Origin: Sanghuangporus weigelae
Taxonomy: Eukaryota; Basidiomycota; Agaricomycetes; Hymenochaetales; Hymenochaetaceae
DNA: 64,000 nucleotides
Direction of reading: 5' to 3'
NCBI GenBank assembly: GCA_033182465.1
Contig: CP137319.1
Location: 3,878,745 to 3,942,744 of the forward strand
In this document: positions 55,223 through 64,000 of the stretch, piece after piece
Layout of the letters: each line of letters opens with the position of its first letter
How positions within the stretch are numbered: the stretch's first letter is position 1
Position numbers and translations under genes: made by a program
The notes under the pieces: model-generated
What the model was told of the DNA's origin: nothing
Databases searched by the model: none
The model's input: the letters and a program-made list of their open reading frames with translations, nothing else

Positions 55223-56065
55223 TTAGTCCTTCATGTCGTCGTCGCCAAAGAGGCGCTCTTCTGGTATCGGAGTAGAACTGCGTCCTGGGACACTGGGAAT
55301 CGACGTGCCGGCAATTGGTAAATTGACAGCACTCGAAGTCGTTGAAGCCATCGAAGTACTTGGCATAGTATCAACGACTCGTGCTGCGGATGGCTTAGGC
55401 TTTACGGAGAATTGATTCGGTCCGTCAAACCTAGACGAGCTCGCGAGGTTTGGGAGAACGGCGGGACGAATAAACGAGAGTGTGGTATTATCCCCCACTT
55501 TCGGTTCGTCAAGTTGTTTTTCGATTCCCGGTGTCAGTTTACGTTGGGCTGCCCGGTTTCGACGACTATACGGGGTACTGCCATCTCGGAGACGAGCTTC
55601 ACGAACTTTCGAACCTGTCGGTAAGTGAATCAGTATTAAAACTAGACTGGTTCCGACATGTTGTATCAACAGTATACCTTGATTCGAGGCAAGGTTCTTG
55701 CGTCTCGAATAATCAAAATGGTTCTGAATCGCCTCAGCGAGATGCCTCGGGTCTGCGAATGGTGGCAAGGCTGCCAATGCGTAAAAATCCAGTACGTGGC
55801 TGTTATACAATCTGCGTATGATCAAATAACGTTCCGGTTGATTAACACCAGGCGGAATCGAGTTCGCTTCGACGTATCGATGGAATTCGAAGACTTTCCG
55901 CAATTCAGCGGCCAGGAACACATACGACGTGGACGTGGCCGTGTCGAACGTTGCCCAGGACTGGGTGATTGGGCCTGCATCCGGTTCCGTGAACCTTTCC
56001 GGAGGTGCACTCGGGACGTTCGAGTTTGGAGCGAAGAAGTTGACAGGAAGGCCGTTAGAGTCCAT
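55223..56065 (-). CDS. Hypothetical protein, about 259 aa
   Basis: Exon 1 is 56065-55678 and exon 2 is 55614-55223, joined in phase over a 63-bp GTATAC..ACAG intron. Begins MDSNGLPVNFFAP. The middle is helical (SYVFLAAELRKVFEFHRYVEAN, cut here after 20 by convention of length), and the C-terminal half is Ser/Pro-rich and ends LFGDDDMKD. No family recognised. The frame is open a little upstream of the ATG, so another 5' exon is possible. Confidence 0.5.
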   Translation of the reverse strand: MDSNGLPVNFFAPNSNVPSAPPERFTEPDAGPITQSWATFDTATSTSYVFLAAELRKVFEFHRYVEANSIPPGVNQPERYLIIRRLYNSHVLDFYALAALPPFADPRHLAEAIQNHFDYSRRKNLASNQGILLIQHVGTSLVLILIHLPTGSKVREARLRDGSTPYSRRNRAAQRKLTPGIEKQLDEPKVGDNTTLSFIRPAVLPNLASSSRFDGPNQFSVKPKPSAARVVDTMPSTSMASTTSSAVNLPIAGTSIPSVPGRSSTPIPEERLFGDDDMKD

Positions 56066-56314
56066 AGTAAGTGTTTTGGCTATTCTTCTGAACTTCTTCC
56101 AGTGCTTCTTATGTGAGTCCTTCAGTTGGTACACGTTGTTTACGTGCTGAGAGACTAAAGTTGCCTCGTGCTCTACCCTATATATATTCCTCCTGGGATC
56201 TTGGTCAACATCCTGGGGCTCCTGCCTCTTTAGGAAGGGCCCCCCAGCCCACCCTAAACAGCCCCCCTCCCTCTTTGGGTAATGTGCTTAGGTTATCTCC
56301 ACCCTTTTTAGGCA

Positions 56315-56476
56315 ACACCCCCCAGGGCTGTGCACCCCCCAGGGCTGTGCACCCCCCAGGGCTGTGCACCCCCCAGGGCTGTGCACCCCCCCAGGGCTGT
56401 GCCCCCCCCAGGGCTGTGCATCCCCCAGCCCCCCCCAAGGCTGTGCCCCCCCCAGGCTGTGCCCCCCGGGCTGTGG
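56315..56476. repeat. GC-rich minisatellite, 17-bp unit
   Basis: About eight copies of a unit close to CCCCCCAGGGCTGTGCA, with small changes in the length of the C run and decaying at the right end. Open in several frames by chance, giving artificial Gly/Ala/Gln- or Pro-rich peptides. Strong C/G strand bias suggests G-quadruplex potential on the minus strand. Confidence 0.9.
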
Positions 56477-56490
56477 ATGCGTACGCATCC
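56475..56490. repeat. Perfect 16-bp palindrome
   Basis: GGATGCGTACGCATCC, directly at the right edge of the minisatellite. Function unknown. Confidence 0.7.
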
Positions 56491-56679
56491 GAGTTTTTTG
56501 AAGATGTTCCCACGATCACATATAGAGCCCTGCTTGTCTGCGCGTGTGAGCCTGCAAGTAGAAATCGTAGTCATAAACGCTGGTCCACGTTCTCATCGTG
56601 ACGTGCAGGATGCGTCTACGCACCGGCGAAGCACGGCGGCGCGCCTGCACCCCAAAAGATTCGGGCGACGGCGACGATT

Positions 56680-57657
56680 GTGCAGGGCGACCGAGGTGGA
56701 ACCACACCTTCTCATTCAAAGAACAAGACCTGGGTGAGTGATACTAGACGCCCGTCGCCTGCACCGGACGGGAGATGGGAGAAAGGGAGAGGCGGAAGCT
56801 CAGCGAGAGTGAGGGGTGAACGAGGAGCGAATGCGGGTGTGAATGGGCACAGTTCATATAGCGCTGTGCCCCCGACAAATGCAACGGAGGACGAAGATGA
56901 CGGTGCTGCTTCAGCTTCCGACGCAGGTCCTTCGCGCTTGTCGACACCTGCTCCTCCTATGTCGAACGGTACTGGAAAGACATGGGAAGGAGTGCGTGCT
57001 ACACGTTTCTTTGATTATTGTGCTTGCTGAATACTGCTTTCGTGAACTTTAGCTTTTCAAGGCGCGGGAAGAAGAACGTGCTCGAGCCGTATGTGAAGGC
57101 AAGATGGACGAACCGACGAACCGAAACGACTCGAGGAAGCTATCACTATGGTCGGAACCTGTCAAGAGATGCGTCCCGAATTCGAACGCTACCGGCGAGA
57201 ATGGGAGAACAACCTTGATAAATGGGAATGCGTGCGTCCATGCTAACTCCTGAATGATGTTGACTTTAAGCTGCACTTATGACTTTGCTATTTTGCTTGC
57301 GGGCGTTAGACTTTCGGAACTCTCGACTACCTCTTCCATGACCTCATTCCAAGAGGTGGCTTCGCGGAGACTCAGGCATTTGTCCGGGATCGCTCTCGAG
57401 CTGTACGCAACGATTTCACGATTCAGCAAGACAGCGGACCAATAGCTATCGAGTGTCACGAACAATGCACACGTTTTCAAATCCTTTCACTCCATCTCAT
57501 ATACGACGTACCTACGTTCGATCGAGCTTTGGAGGTCCAGCGGCTTATGAATTGTGAGTCCTCGACCTTGTCACCACTTTGTTGTCTGAATCTTTACGTC
57601 TGCAAAAGCTCTGCTGTCTCTGAAGGAGTTCTACGACGATCAAAGAGGAAAGGATGA
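56680..57657 (+). pseudogene. SAC3/GANP mRNA-export factor relic, fused to CSE1 sequence
   Basis: Plus strand. A Ser/Gly/Ala-rich N-terminal part lies in 56680-57000. Then come KAREEERARA and the SAC3 motif LEEAITMVGTCQEMRPEFER followed by RREWENNLDKWE. One base is missing near 57115, and an Arg replaces the conserved Cys of the MCPEFER box. The following segment, which should precede TLDYLFHDL, is deleted. The core continues DYLFHDLIPRGGFAETQ, VRDRSRAVRNDFTIQQDSG and LSLKEFYDDQRGKDESPNG, then stops as the sequence switches to CSE1. In cells SAC3 scaffolds the TREX-2 complex at the nuclear pore. This copy cannot do so. Confidence 0.8.
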
Positions 57658-58430
57658 ATCACCTAACGGCTAGTGTTTCTTCTCAAATAAAGACCGATAT
57701 TTTTGAGCTCGCTGAAGCGTGTGCTCATCGGTATCCGGAGCTGCTTATTAGCTCAAATTCAGTTGAAGCTTTCGTTCGTGCTCTCTGGCGTCTTCTGAGT
57801 GGCGGTGTTAAAGGCGTGGTCGTGCCGAATGTGTCGCTGGGGACTCATGAAGTAGAGCAGTTTGAAGACGACGCTCTCGAATATGTGCGTCTTGATCTCA
57901 CATTTGCTAGTGCGAGTTCGGCTGCGATTGCTGACGGTCGGACTGCAGAAGGAACGACACGGCGCCAAACCGCTGCAGATGTTCTGCGTGCCCCTGTTGC
58001 AAACGGTTATGCTGCAGTTACGACAGAAAATTTTCTCCGATGGATCGGAATAGGTGGACGGGAGTGCGCGTGCGATCTGCGAGGTGAAGATAGCTGGAAG
58101 CGGAAAGACCAGAGTGTATATCTTCTCGCTGCTGTCGCGACGCTCAGGTAAGATGCTCTCTTCTGTCGACCTGCTGCCCTCATTCTTTGATTATCTCGCA
58201 GGAAGGAGTGACGAGCACAAATGCTCTGGTTGATGCCATAGACTTCTTTTCACGAAACGTATTCGAGGACCTACAAGCCGACTCCGACGCTGTGCATCCG
58301 ATCGTTCAAGTCGACTCGATTTGCTTCTTATATTGTTTTCGAAATCAGGCAGGTTTATTAAGCACCTCTTGACCTTTGAAGAGTCTCATTGACGGGATTG
58401 TTGCAGCTCGCAAAGGAACAGCTTGTTTCC
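57655..58430 (+). pseudogene. CSE1 (exportin-2) fragment A
   Basis: Begins in mid-protein with ASVSSQIKTDIFELAEACAH and runs to VHPIVQVDSICFLYCFRNQ, then LVSVLPLLLHHLG. About 130 bases between LLSGG and VVVPNVSLG are deleted relative to fragment D, so the AYDGLVSQSLHFLSTAIRSG block is missing. CSE1 recycles importin-alpha to the cytoplasm with RanGTP. This piece lacks both ends. Confidence 0.85.
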
Positions 58431-60355
58431 GTTCTTCCACTCCTCCTGCACCATCTCGGTTCTTCCAATTGCGTCATATGCAATCAATCTCTCAATTCTT
58501 AAACTGCGCACTCTATATTTGGACGATGGCGGTCTGAGATGCGCACTGACGAGTTATGCACAGTCATTAACTTCGTCCCGGCCCAGTTCGCGCCCCTACA
58601 AGTTCTCCGTTACACTGCAGGGATGCTCCTCGACAGCCCATTGCCTCCCAATAAGGACGCGGAGACTGTTGCACGAGCAATGGTTGTCCTCCTCAATATT
58701 TTCGATGACCTTGTGTGCCAGAACCTCCCGCGTTCGCCTATGATGGCCTCGTAAGCCAGTCACTCCGTTTTCTTAGTACAGCTATCCGCTCCGGGAACGA
58801 TCGAGGAGATTTCGAGAGCCGAGAGACCGTCGATGGTCTTGTTGAAGGTGTTGTCGTACCCAATGCGTCGCTGGGGATTCATGAAGAAGAGCAGTTTGAA
58901 GACGACGCTCTTGAATATGTGCGTCTCGATCTCTCATTTGCTAGTGCGAGTTCGGCTGCAGTTACTGACGGTCCGACTGCAGGAGGAACGACACGGCGCC
59001 AAGCCGCTGCAGATGTTCTGCGTGCCCTTGTTGCAAGCCGATATGCTTCAGTTACGACAGGAATTGTTCTCCGATGGATCGGATTAGGCGTACGGGAGTA
59101 CGCGTGCGATCTGCGAGGTGAAGATAGTCGGAAGCGGAAAGATCAGAGTGTATATCTTCTCACTGCTGTCGCAACGCTTGGAGCTACCGCTCAGGTGAAA
59201 TGCTTCATTCTGTCGACCTGCTACCCTCATTCTTTAATCATCTCGCAGCAAGTTGTGACGAGCATAAATGCTCTGGTTGATGTTGTAGATTTCTTTTTCC
59301 GGAATGTATTCGAGGACCTACAATCCGATTCCGACGCGGTACATCCGATCCTTCAAATCGACTCGATTCGCTTCTTATACTATTTCGAAATCAGGTAGGT
59401 TGTTTAAGCACATCTTGACATTCGAAGAGTCTCTCTGGCGCCACCATTACAGCTCACAAAGGAACAGCTTGTTTCCGTTCTTCCACTCCTCCTGCGTCAT
59501 CTCGGTTCTTCCGATTACATCACTTATACGCGCGCTGCGACAACTATCGTTCAACGGATACTCGTCATCAAGCGCAACTCCCAATTGCTGTAAGAAGCTT
59601 TGCTCGCCATCGCCGCATCTCGACTCAACGTCATTCTAGGTTTGATCAAGAAGACGTCCGTGGAGTTTCAAATGCCGTACCTTCTAGAGTCGAGTCAGGC
59701 GGGTGGCCGGAGAAGATTGCGGAAAATGACTAGCGGATGAAATGTGCGTGTGCAACTTTTGTCCTCCGGTCCTATCTGAATTACTCCGTGTAGGTGTCAT
59801 GTGTGTCATACTTACTGCCCCTACGACGCTCGTCCCCATGTATCAAAAACTTCTGCAGCGTTTGATTGGCATTCTTGGAGCAATCGCGAAGAAATCCGAG
59901 CAATCGAAATTTTGACCAATATATATTTGAAAGCAATATCTGCTCTAATGAGGTGTGTGGACACGGAGATTCTGCAAAAATCGTACTAGACCTGTGTGTA
60001 GGTTAATCGTCGCAACGTCTCCGGAATCGCTTTCGAACCCTGAAAAGAATCTTTCGGACCGTTCACGATTATCTTACAACAGGACATCGACTGTCAGTCA
60101 GTCATCACCACCCCTGCGATTTTCCTGACCGCACACTAACTGCTCAGATAGAATTCACTCCTGGCGTGTCCCAAATTATCTCGCAAATGCTAGAATTACA
60201 TCGCGGAGGAATTCCTGCCGATTACCGATCGCTTTTACCATTTCTTCTTCAATCGTCACGCGGGGTGCAGAAAGGAAGCATTCCTAGTCTCGTTCGCCTC
60301 CTAAAAGCTTTCTTGCGTACAGATGTCACGGAATTAGCAGGCACGGGACAATTCA
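58430..60355 (+). pseudogene. CSE1 (exportin-2) fragment B
   Basis: Starts at TDELCTVINFVPAQF, jumps after CQNLP (about 270 bases lost relative to fragment D) to AYDGLVSQSLRFLSTAIRSG, then runs through EQFEDDALEYVRLDLSFAS, VVDFFFRNVFEDL, QLVSVLPLLLRHLG, several stops and frameshifts (59590-60060), and QIISQMLELHRGGIPADY to LLKAFLRTDVTEL. It ends at an abrupt junction near 60355. Confidence 0.85.
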
Positions 60356-60855
60356 CAAGTGGTTTGAAGACGACCCTATCGAACGTGTGCGTCTCGATCT
60401 CTCATTTGCTTATGCAAGTTCGGCTGCGATTGCTGACAGTTTGACTGCAGAAGGAATGACACGACGTCAATCCACTGCAGATGTTCCGCATGCCCTTGTT
60501 GCAAGCGGATATACTCCGGTTACGACAATATTGTTCTCAGATGGATCGGATTAAGCTTACAGGAGTACGTGCCCGATCCACGAGGTGAAGATAGCTGGAA
60601 GCAGAAAGATCAGAGTGTATATCTTCTGCTGTCGCGACGCTCAGGTAAGATGCTCTCTTCTGTCGACCTGCTGCCCTCATTCTTTAATCATCTCGCAGGA
60701 AGGAGTGACGAGCACAAATGCTCTAGTTCACGTCGTAGACTCCTTTTCACGAAACATGTTCGAGGACCTATAAGCCGATTCCAACGCGGTACATCCGATC
60801 CTTCAAATTGACTCGATTCGCTTCTTATACTGTTTTTGAAATCAGGCAGGTTTCC
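60356..60855 (+). pseudogene. CSE1 (exportin-2) fragment C
   Basis: Short piece beginning in the middle block (FEDDPIERVRLDLSFAYAS) and running to VHPILQIDSIRFLYCF with stops and a frameshift. The left junction is to the C-terminal part of fragment B and the right to fragment D. Confidence 0.8.
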
Positions 60856-63304
60856 GTTCTTCCACTCCTCCTGCGCCATCTCGGTTCTTCCAATTGCGTC
60901 ATATGCAATCAATCTCTCAATTCTTGAAACTGCGCACTCTATATTTGGACGATGGCGGTCTGAGATGCGCACTGACGAGTTATGCACAGTCATCAACTTC
61001 GTCCCGGCCCAGTTTGCAGAACCGTTCCTACAATTTCTCCGTTACACTGCAGGGATGTTCCTCGACAGCCCATTGCCTCCGAGCAAAGACACGGAGACTG
61101 TTGCACGAGCAATGGTCGTCCTCCTGAAGATTTCCGATGACCTTGTGTGTCAGGACCTCCCTCCAGCGCTTGAGGTCGCTCATACCGAGTTCTTCGGCGC
61201 AGAAAACGGGATGTTCATCCGGTTTCTTCTGTGGGACCCCCCCTGAGCTGCAAACTGATACGGATGAACCGACGGCTGGTGTTTCTTCTCAAGTAAAGAC
61301 CGGTATTTTTCAGCTCGTTGAAGCGTGTGCTCATCGGTATCCGGAGCTGCTTATTAGCTCAAATTCAGTTGAAGCTTTCGTTCGTGCTCTCTGGGGTCTT
61401 CTGAGTGGCGGTCGGCGGTCCGGGGTCGCCTATGATGGCCTCGTAAGCCAGTCACTCCATTTTCTTAGTACGGCTATCCGCTCTGGGAATTATCGCGGAA
61501 TTTTCGAGAGCCGAGAGACAATCGATGGCGTTGCTGAAGGTGTTGTCGTGCCGAATGTGTCGCTGGGGACTTATGAAGTAGAGCAGTTTGAAGACGATGC
61601 TCTCGAATATGCGCGTCTTGATCTCACATTTGCTAGTGCGAGTTCGGCTGCAGTTGCCGATGGTCCGACTGCAGGAGGAACGACACGGCGCCAAGCCGCT
61701 GCAGATGTTCTGCGTGCCCTTGTTACAAGCGGATATGCTGCAGTTACGACAGGAATTGTTCTCCGATGGATCGGATTAGGCGTACGGGAGTACGCGTGCG
61801 ATCTGCGAGGTGAAGATAGCTGGAAGCGGAAGGACCAGAGTGTATATCTTCTCGCTGCTGTCGCAACGCTCGGAGCTGCCGCTCAGGTAAGATGCTTTAT
61901 TCTGTCGACCTGCTGCCCTCATTCTTTAATCATCTCGCAGGAAGGAGTGACGAGCACAAATGCTCTAGTTCACGTCGTAGACTCCTTTTCACGAAACATG
62001 TTCGAGGACCTATAAGCCGAATCCGACACCGTGCATCCGATCGTTCAAGTCGACTCGATTTGCTTCTTATACTGTTTTCGAAATCAGGCAGGTTTATTAA
62101 GCACCTCTTGACCTTTGAAGAGTCTCATTGACGGGATTGATGCAGCTCACAAAGGAACAGCTTGTTTCCGTCCTTCCACTCTTGTGCCGACTCGGTTCTT
62201 CCGATTGTGTCACGTATACGTACGCCGCAACAACTATCGACCAGATCCTCGTCATCAAGTGCAACTCCCAGTTGCTGTAAGAAACTTTGCTCGCCACCGC
62301 CGCATCTCCACTCAACGACTTTCTAGATTTAATCAAGAAGACATTCGCGAAGTTTTAAAAGCTGTACCTTCTAGAGTCGAGTCAGGCGGGTCGCTGGAGA
62401 AGATTGCGGAAAATGACTACTTTATGAAGTGTGCGTGTGTGGCTTTTGTCCTCCGGCTCCATCTGAATTACTCCGTGTAGGTGTCATGCGTGTCATACTT
62501 ACTACCCCTACGACGCTCGTCCCCACCTACCAAAATATTCTGCAATGTTTGATTGACGTTCTTGGAGCAATCGCGAAGAGTCCGAGCAATCCAAAATTTT
62601 ACCAATATGAAGCCGTATCTGCTCTGATAAGGTACGTGGACATGGAGATTCCGTACAAATCGTACTAGACCTGTGTATACGTTTACCGTCGCAACATCTC
62701 TGGCGTCGCTTTCGACCTTTGAGAAAAATCTTTTCGGACCGTTCACGATTATCTCACAACAGGACATCGACTGTCAGTCAGTCATCACCACCCCTGCGAT
62801 TTTCCTGACCGCACACTGACTGCTCAGATAGAATTCACTCCTTACGTGTTCCAGATTATCTCGCAAATGCTAGAATTACATCGCGGAGGAATTCCTGCCG
62901 ATTACCGGGCCCTTTTACCATTCCTTCTTCAACCGTCAAGCTGGGCGCAAAAAAGTAGTATTCCTGGTCTCATTTGCCTCCTAAAAGCTTTCTTGCGTAC
63001 AGATGCCGCAGAATTAGCAACCACGCGACAATTCACAAACATTCTAGCCGTTGTGCAGCAGAAACTAATCCCGTCAAAATCAAGAATACGTGGGGCCTTG
63101 AGCTGCTTGAAGCGATAGTTCGATACATTCTGACGCTGCACTTGACCACTACATGAAGAGCATGGTAAGCATGCGGCTATAGACAACTCGCATGGGCAAC
63201 TACATATATTAGTTGATCTATTTCTTCTTCTTTACGATGGCTATAGATGTGGAAGGACTGACACCGGATTTCCTTATCTATGCAATAGAAGAGGAGCAGC
63301 TTCG
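60856..63304 (+). pseudogene. CSE1 (exportin-2) fragment D, the longest
   Basis: Keeps the most complete order: TDELCTVINFVPAQFAEPFL, LPPALEVAHTEFFG, a frameshift after LLWDPP, SQVKTGIFQLVEACAHRYPE, VAYDGLVSQSLHFLSTAIRS, EQFEDDALEYARLDLTFAS, EGVTSTNALVHVVDSFSRN, then more stops. It continues QIISQMLELHRGGIPADYRA, NILAVVQQKLIPSK, LELLEAIVRYI and an exon with VEGLTPDFLIYAIEEEQLR ending at a GTAAGC donor (63304). The gene then stops at satellite DNA, so the C-terminus is missing. Confidence 0.85.
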
Positions 63305-63309
63305 GTAAG

Positions 63310-63855
63310 CATTGTACTGTAATGCATAAATCGGACACTCGGTAGGGATACTATGCAGAAACCAAGATACAATATGTGCAATGTATGTTACTGTAATAAC
63401 AATATGAGGTCAGATCTGAATATTATAATTGTGATATCATTCTCTTTTTGGATTAAAATTTGGTGCAGAATAGAATGCTTACATGCATGAATCAACCACC
63501 TGATAGCAATATTATGCAGAAACTGAGATATAATACATGCGAAAGATACTACTGCAATAACATTACAAGTTCAGCACAGAATATAATGAGAGTGGTACTA
63601 TTCTCTTTGCATTAAAAATTAGTGTGGAATAGGATGCTTACATGAATCAATTGGACACCGAGTAGCAATACTATTCAGAAACCGAATTACGACACATGCT
63701 ATACATGTTACTACAGTAATAATACGAGTTTAACTTGAAATGCTATGAGAGTAGTACTATTCTCTTTATATTGAAAATTAATGTAGAATAGAATAGTTAC
63801 ATGTATAAATCAACCACTTGTTAGTAATAATATACAGAAACAGAGATTTAATTTA
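63310..63855. repeat. Subtelomeric satellite, about 160-bp unit
   Basis: AT-rich tandem repeat. The anchor CAGAAAC recurs at 63356, 63517, 63676 and 63835, spacing 161, 159 and 159 bases. Each unit also has ATACATGT..ACTGTAATAAC-type and ACTATTCTCTTT-type segments and AGAATGCTTACATG. Copies differ by perhaps 20 percent. It lies directly between the CSE1 relic and the telomeric repeat. Confidence 0.85.
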
Positions 63856-64000
63856 TGGGTTAGGGTTAGGCTTTAGGGTTAGGCTTAGGGTTAGGCTTAG
63901 GGTTAGGCTTTAGGGTTAGGCTTAGGGTTAGGCTTAGGGTTAGGCTTAGGGTTAGGCTTAGGGTTAGGCTTAGGGTTAGGGTTAGGCTTAGGGTTAGGCT
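63856..64000 (+). repeat. Telomeric repeat with an alternating variant
   Basis: TTAGGG-based array running to the edge of the window with the G-rich strand 5' to 3', the orientation of a right chromosome end. Most of it alternates TTAGGG with TTAGGC(T), giving a 13-base unit TTAGGGTTAGGCT, with occasional extra T or a plain TTAGGG pair. Confidence 0.9.

Noticed and set aside
56205-56519. Gly/Ala/Gln-rich and Pro-rich open frames over the minisatellite
   Set aside because: Several frames are open at once because the 17-bp repeat lacks stop codons. A repeat artefact.

Overview
The window reads as the end of a chromosome from a filamentous basidiomycete (Agaricomycetes type). Genes are interrupted by many 44-80 bp GT..AG introns with CTRAY branch points. 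The protein families are typical of that group: fold-back and hAT MITEs, a chromodomain Ty3 retrotransposon, a NACHT-WD40 receptor, DUF6533 membrane proteins, paired intracellular tyrosinases and a Crinkler-type stub. The last ~145 bases are TTAGGG-based telomeric repeat running toward the right edge, so the right side is subtelomeric. All exon structures below were read by eye from splice signals, frame continuity and family resemblance. No database search was run.

Layout. (1) 649-12965: one intact minus-strand chromovirus-type Ty3 element of 12.3 kb. It has 1512-bp LTRs that look identical, a 5-bp target duplication, a canonical -1 frameshift heptamer between gag and pol, a probable Tf1-like self-primer, several extra ORFs and a spliced antisense gene for a small membrane protein. 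(2) 14179-19004: a hAT MITE directly in front of a C2-like/NACHT/WD40 gene. (3) 19370-23801: a decayed SF3B4-like gene, a SET-domain gene and a NACHT relic. (4) 24978-27653: a 13-exon siderophore transporter with a 9-nt microexon and an ATCAGATAA GATA site upstream. (5) 28553-30303: a giant palindromic transposon with a second one nested inside. (6) 30757-35530: a second SET paralogue, a hypothetical gene and an NCS1 purine-cytosine permease. (7) 36585-42973: a hAT MITE, a DUF6533 gene, and a divergent pair of mitochondrial-type genes (unknown protein and glutaryl-CoA dehydrogenase) sharing a 132-bp promoter. (8) 43470-51576: two minus-strand tyrosinases with a ZIFL-like MFS transporter between them. 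(9) 52383-54714: a membrane-protein-like gene split by a hAT MITE, a third fold-back element and a Crinkler-type stub. (10) 55223-64000: a hypothetical gene, a GC-rich minisatellite, a SAC3 pseudogene joined to a fragmented tandem array of CSE1 (exportin-2), a ~160-bp satellite and the telomere repeat.

The housekeeping-like genes (NCS1 permease, mitochondrial pair, siderophore transporter, ZIFL transporter) appear intact. Relics of SF3B4, SAC3, CSE1 and NACHT, together with mobile elements, make up most of the rest, as expected for a subtelomere that collects duplications. The strongest candidates for new biology are the multi-ORF retrotransposon with an antisense membrane-protein gene and U3-encoded ORF, the nested long palindromes, and the SAC3-CSE1 tandem array capped by satellite and variant telomere.
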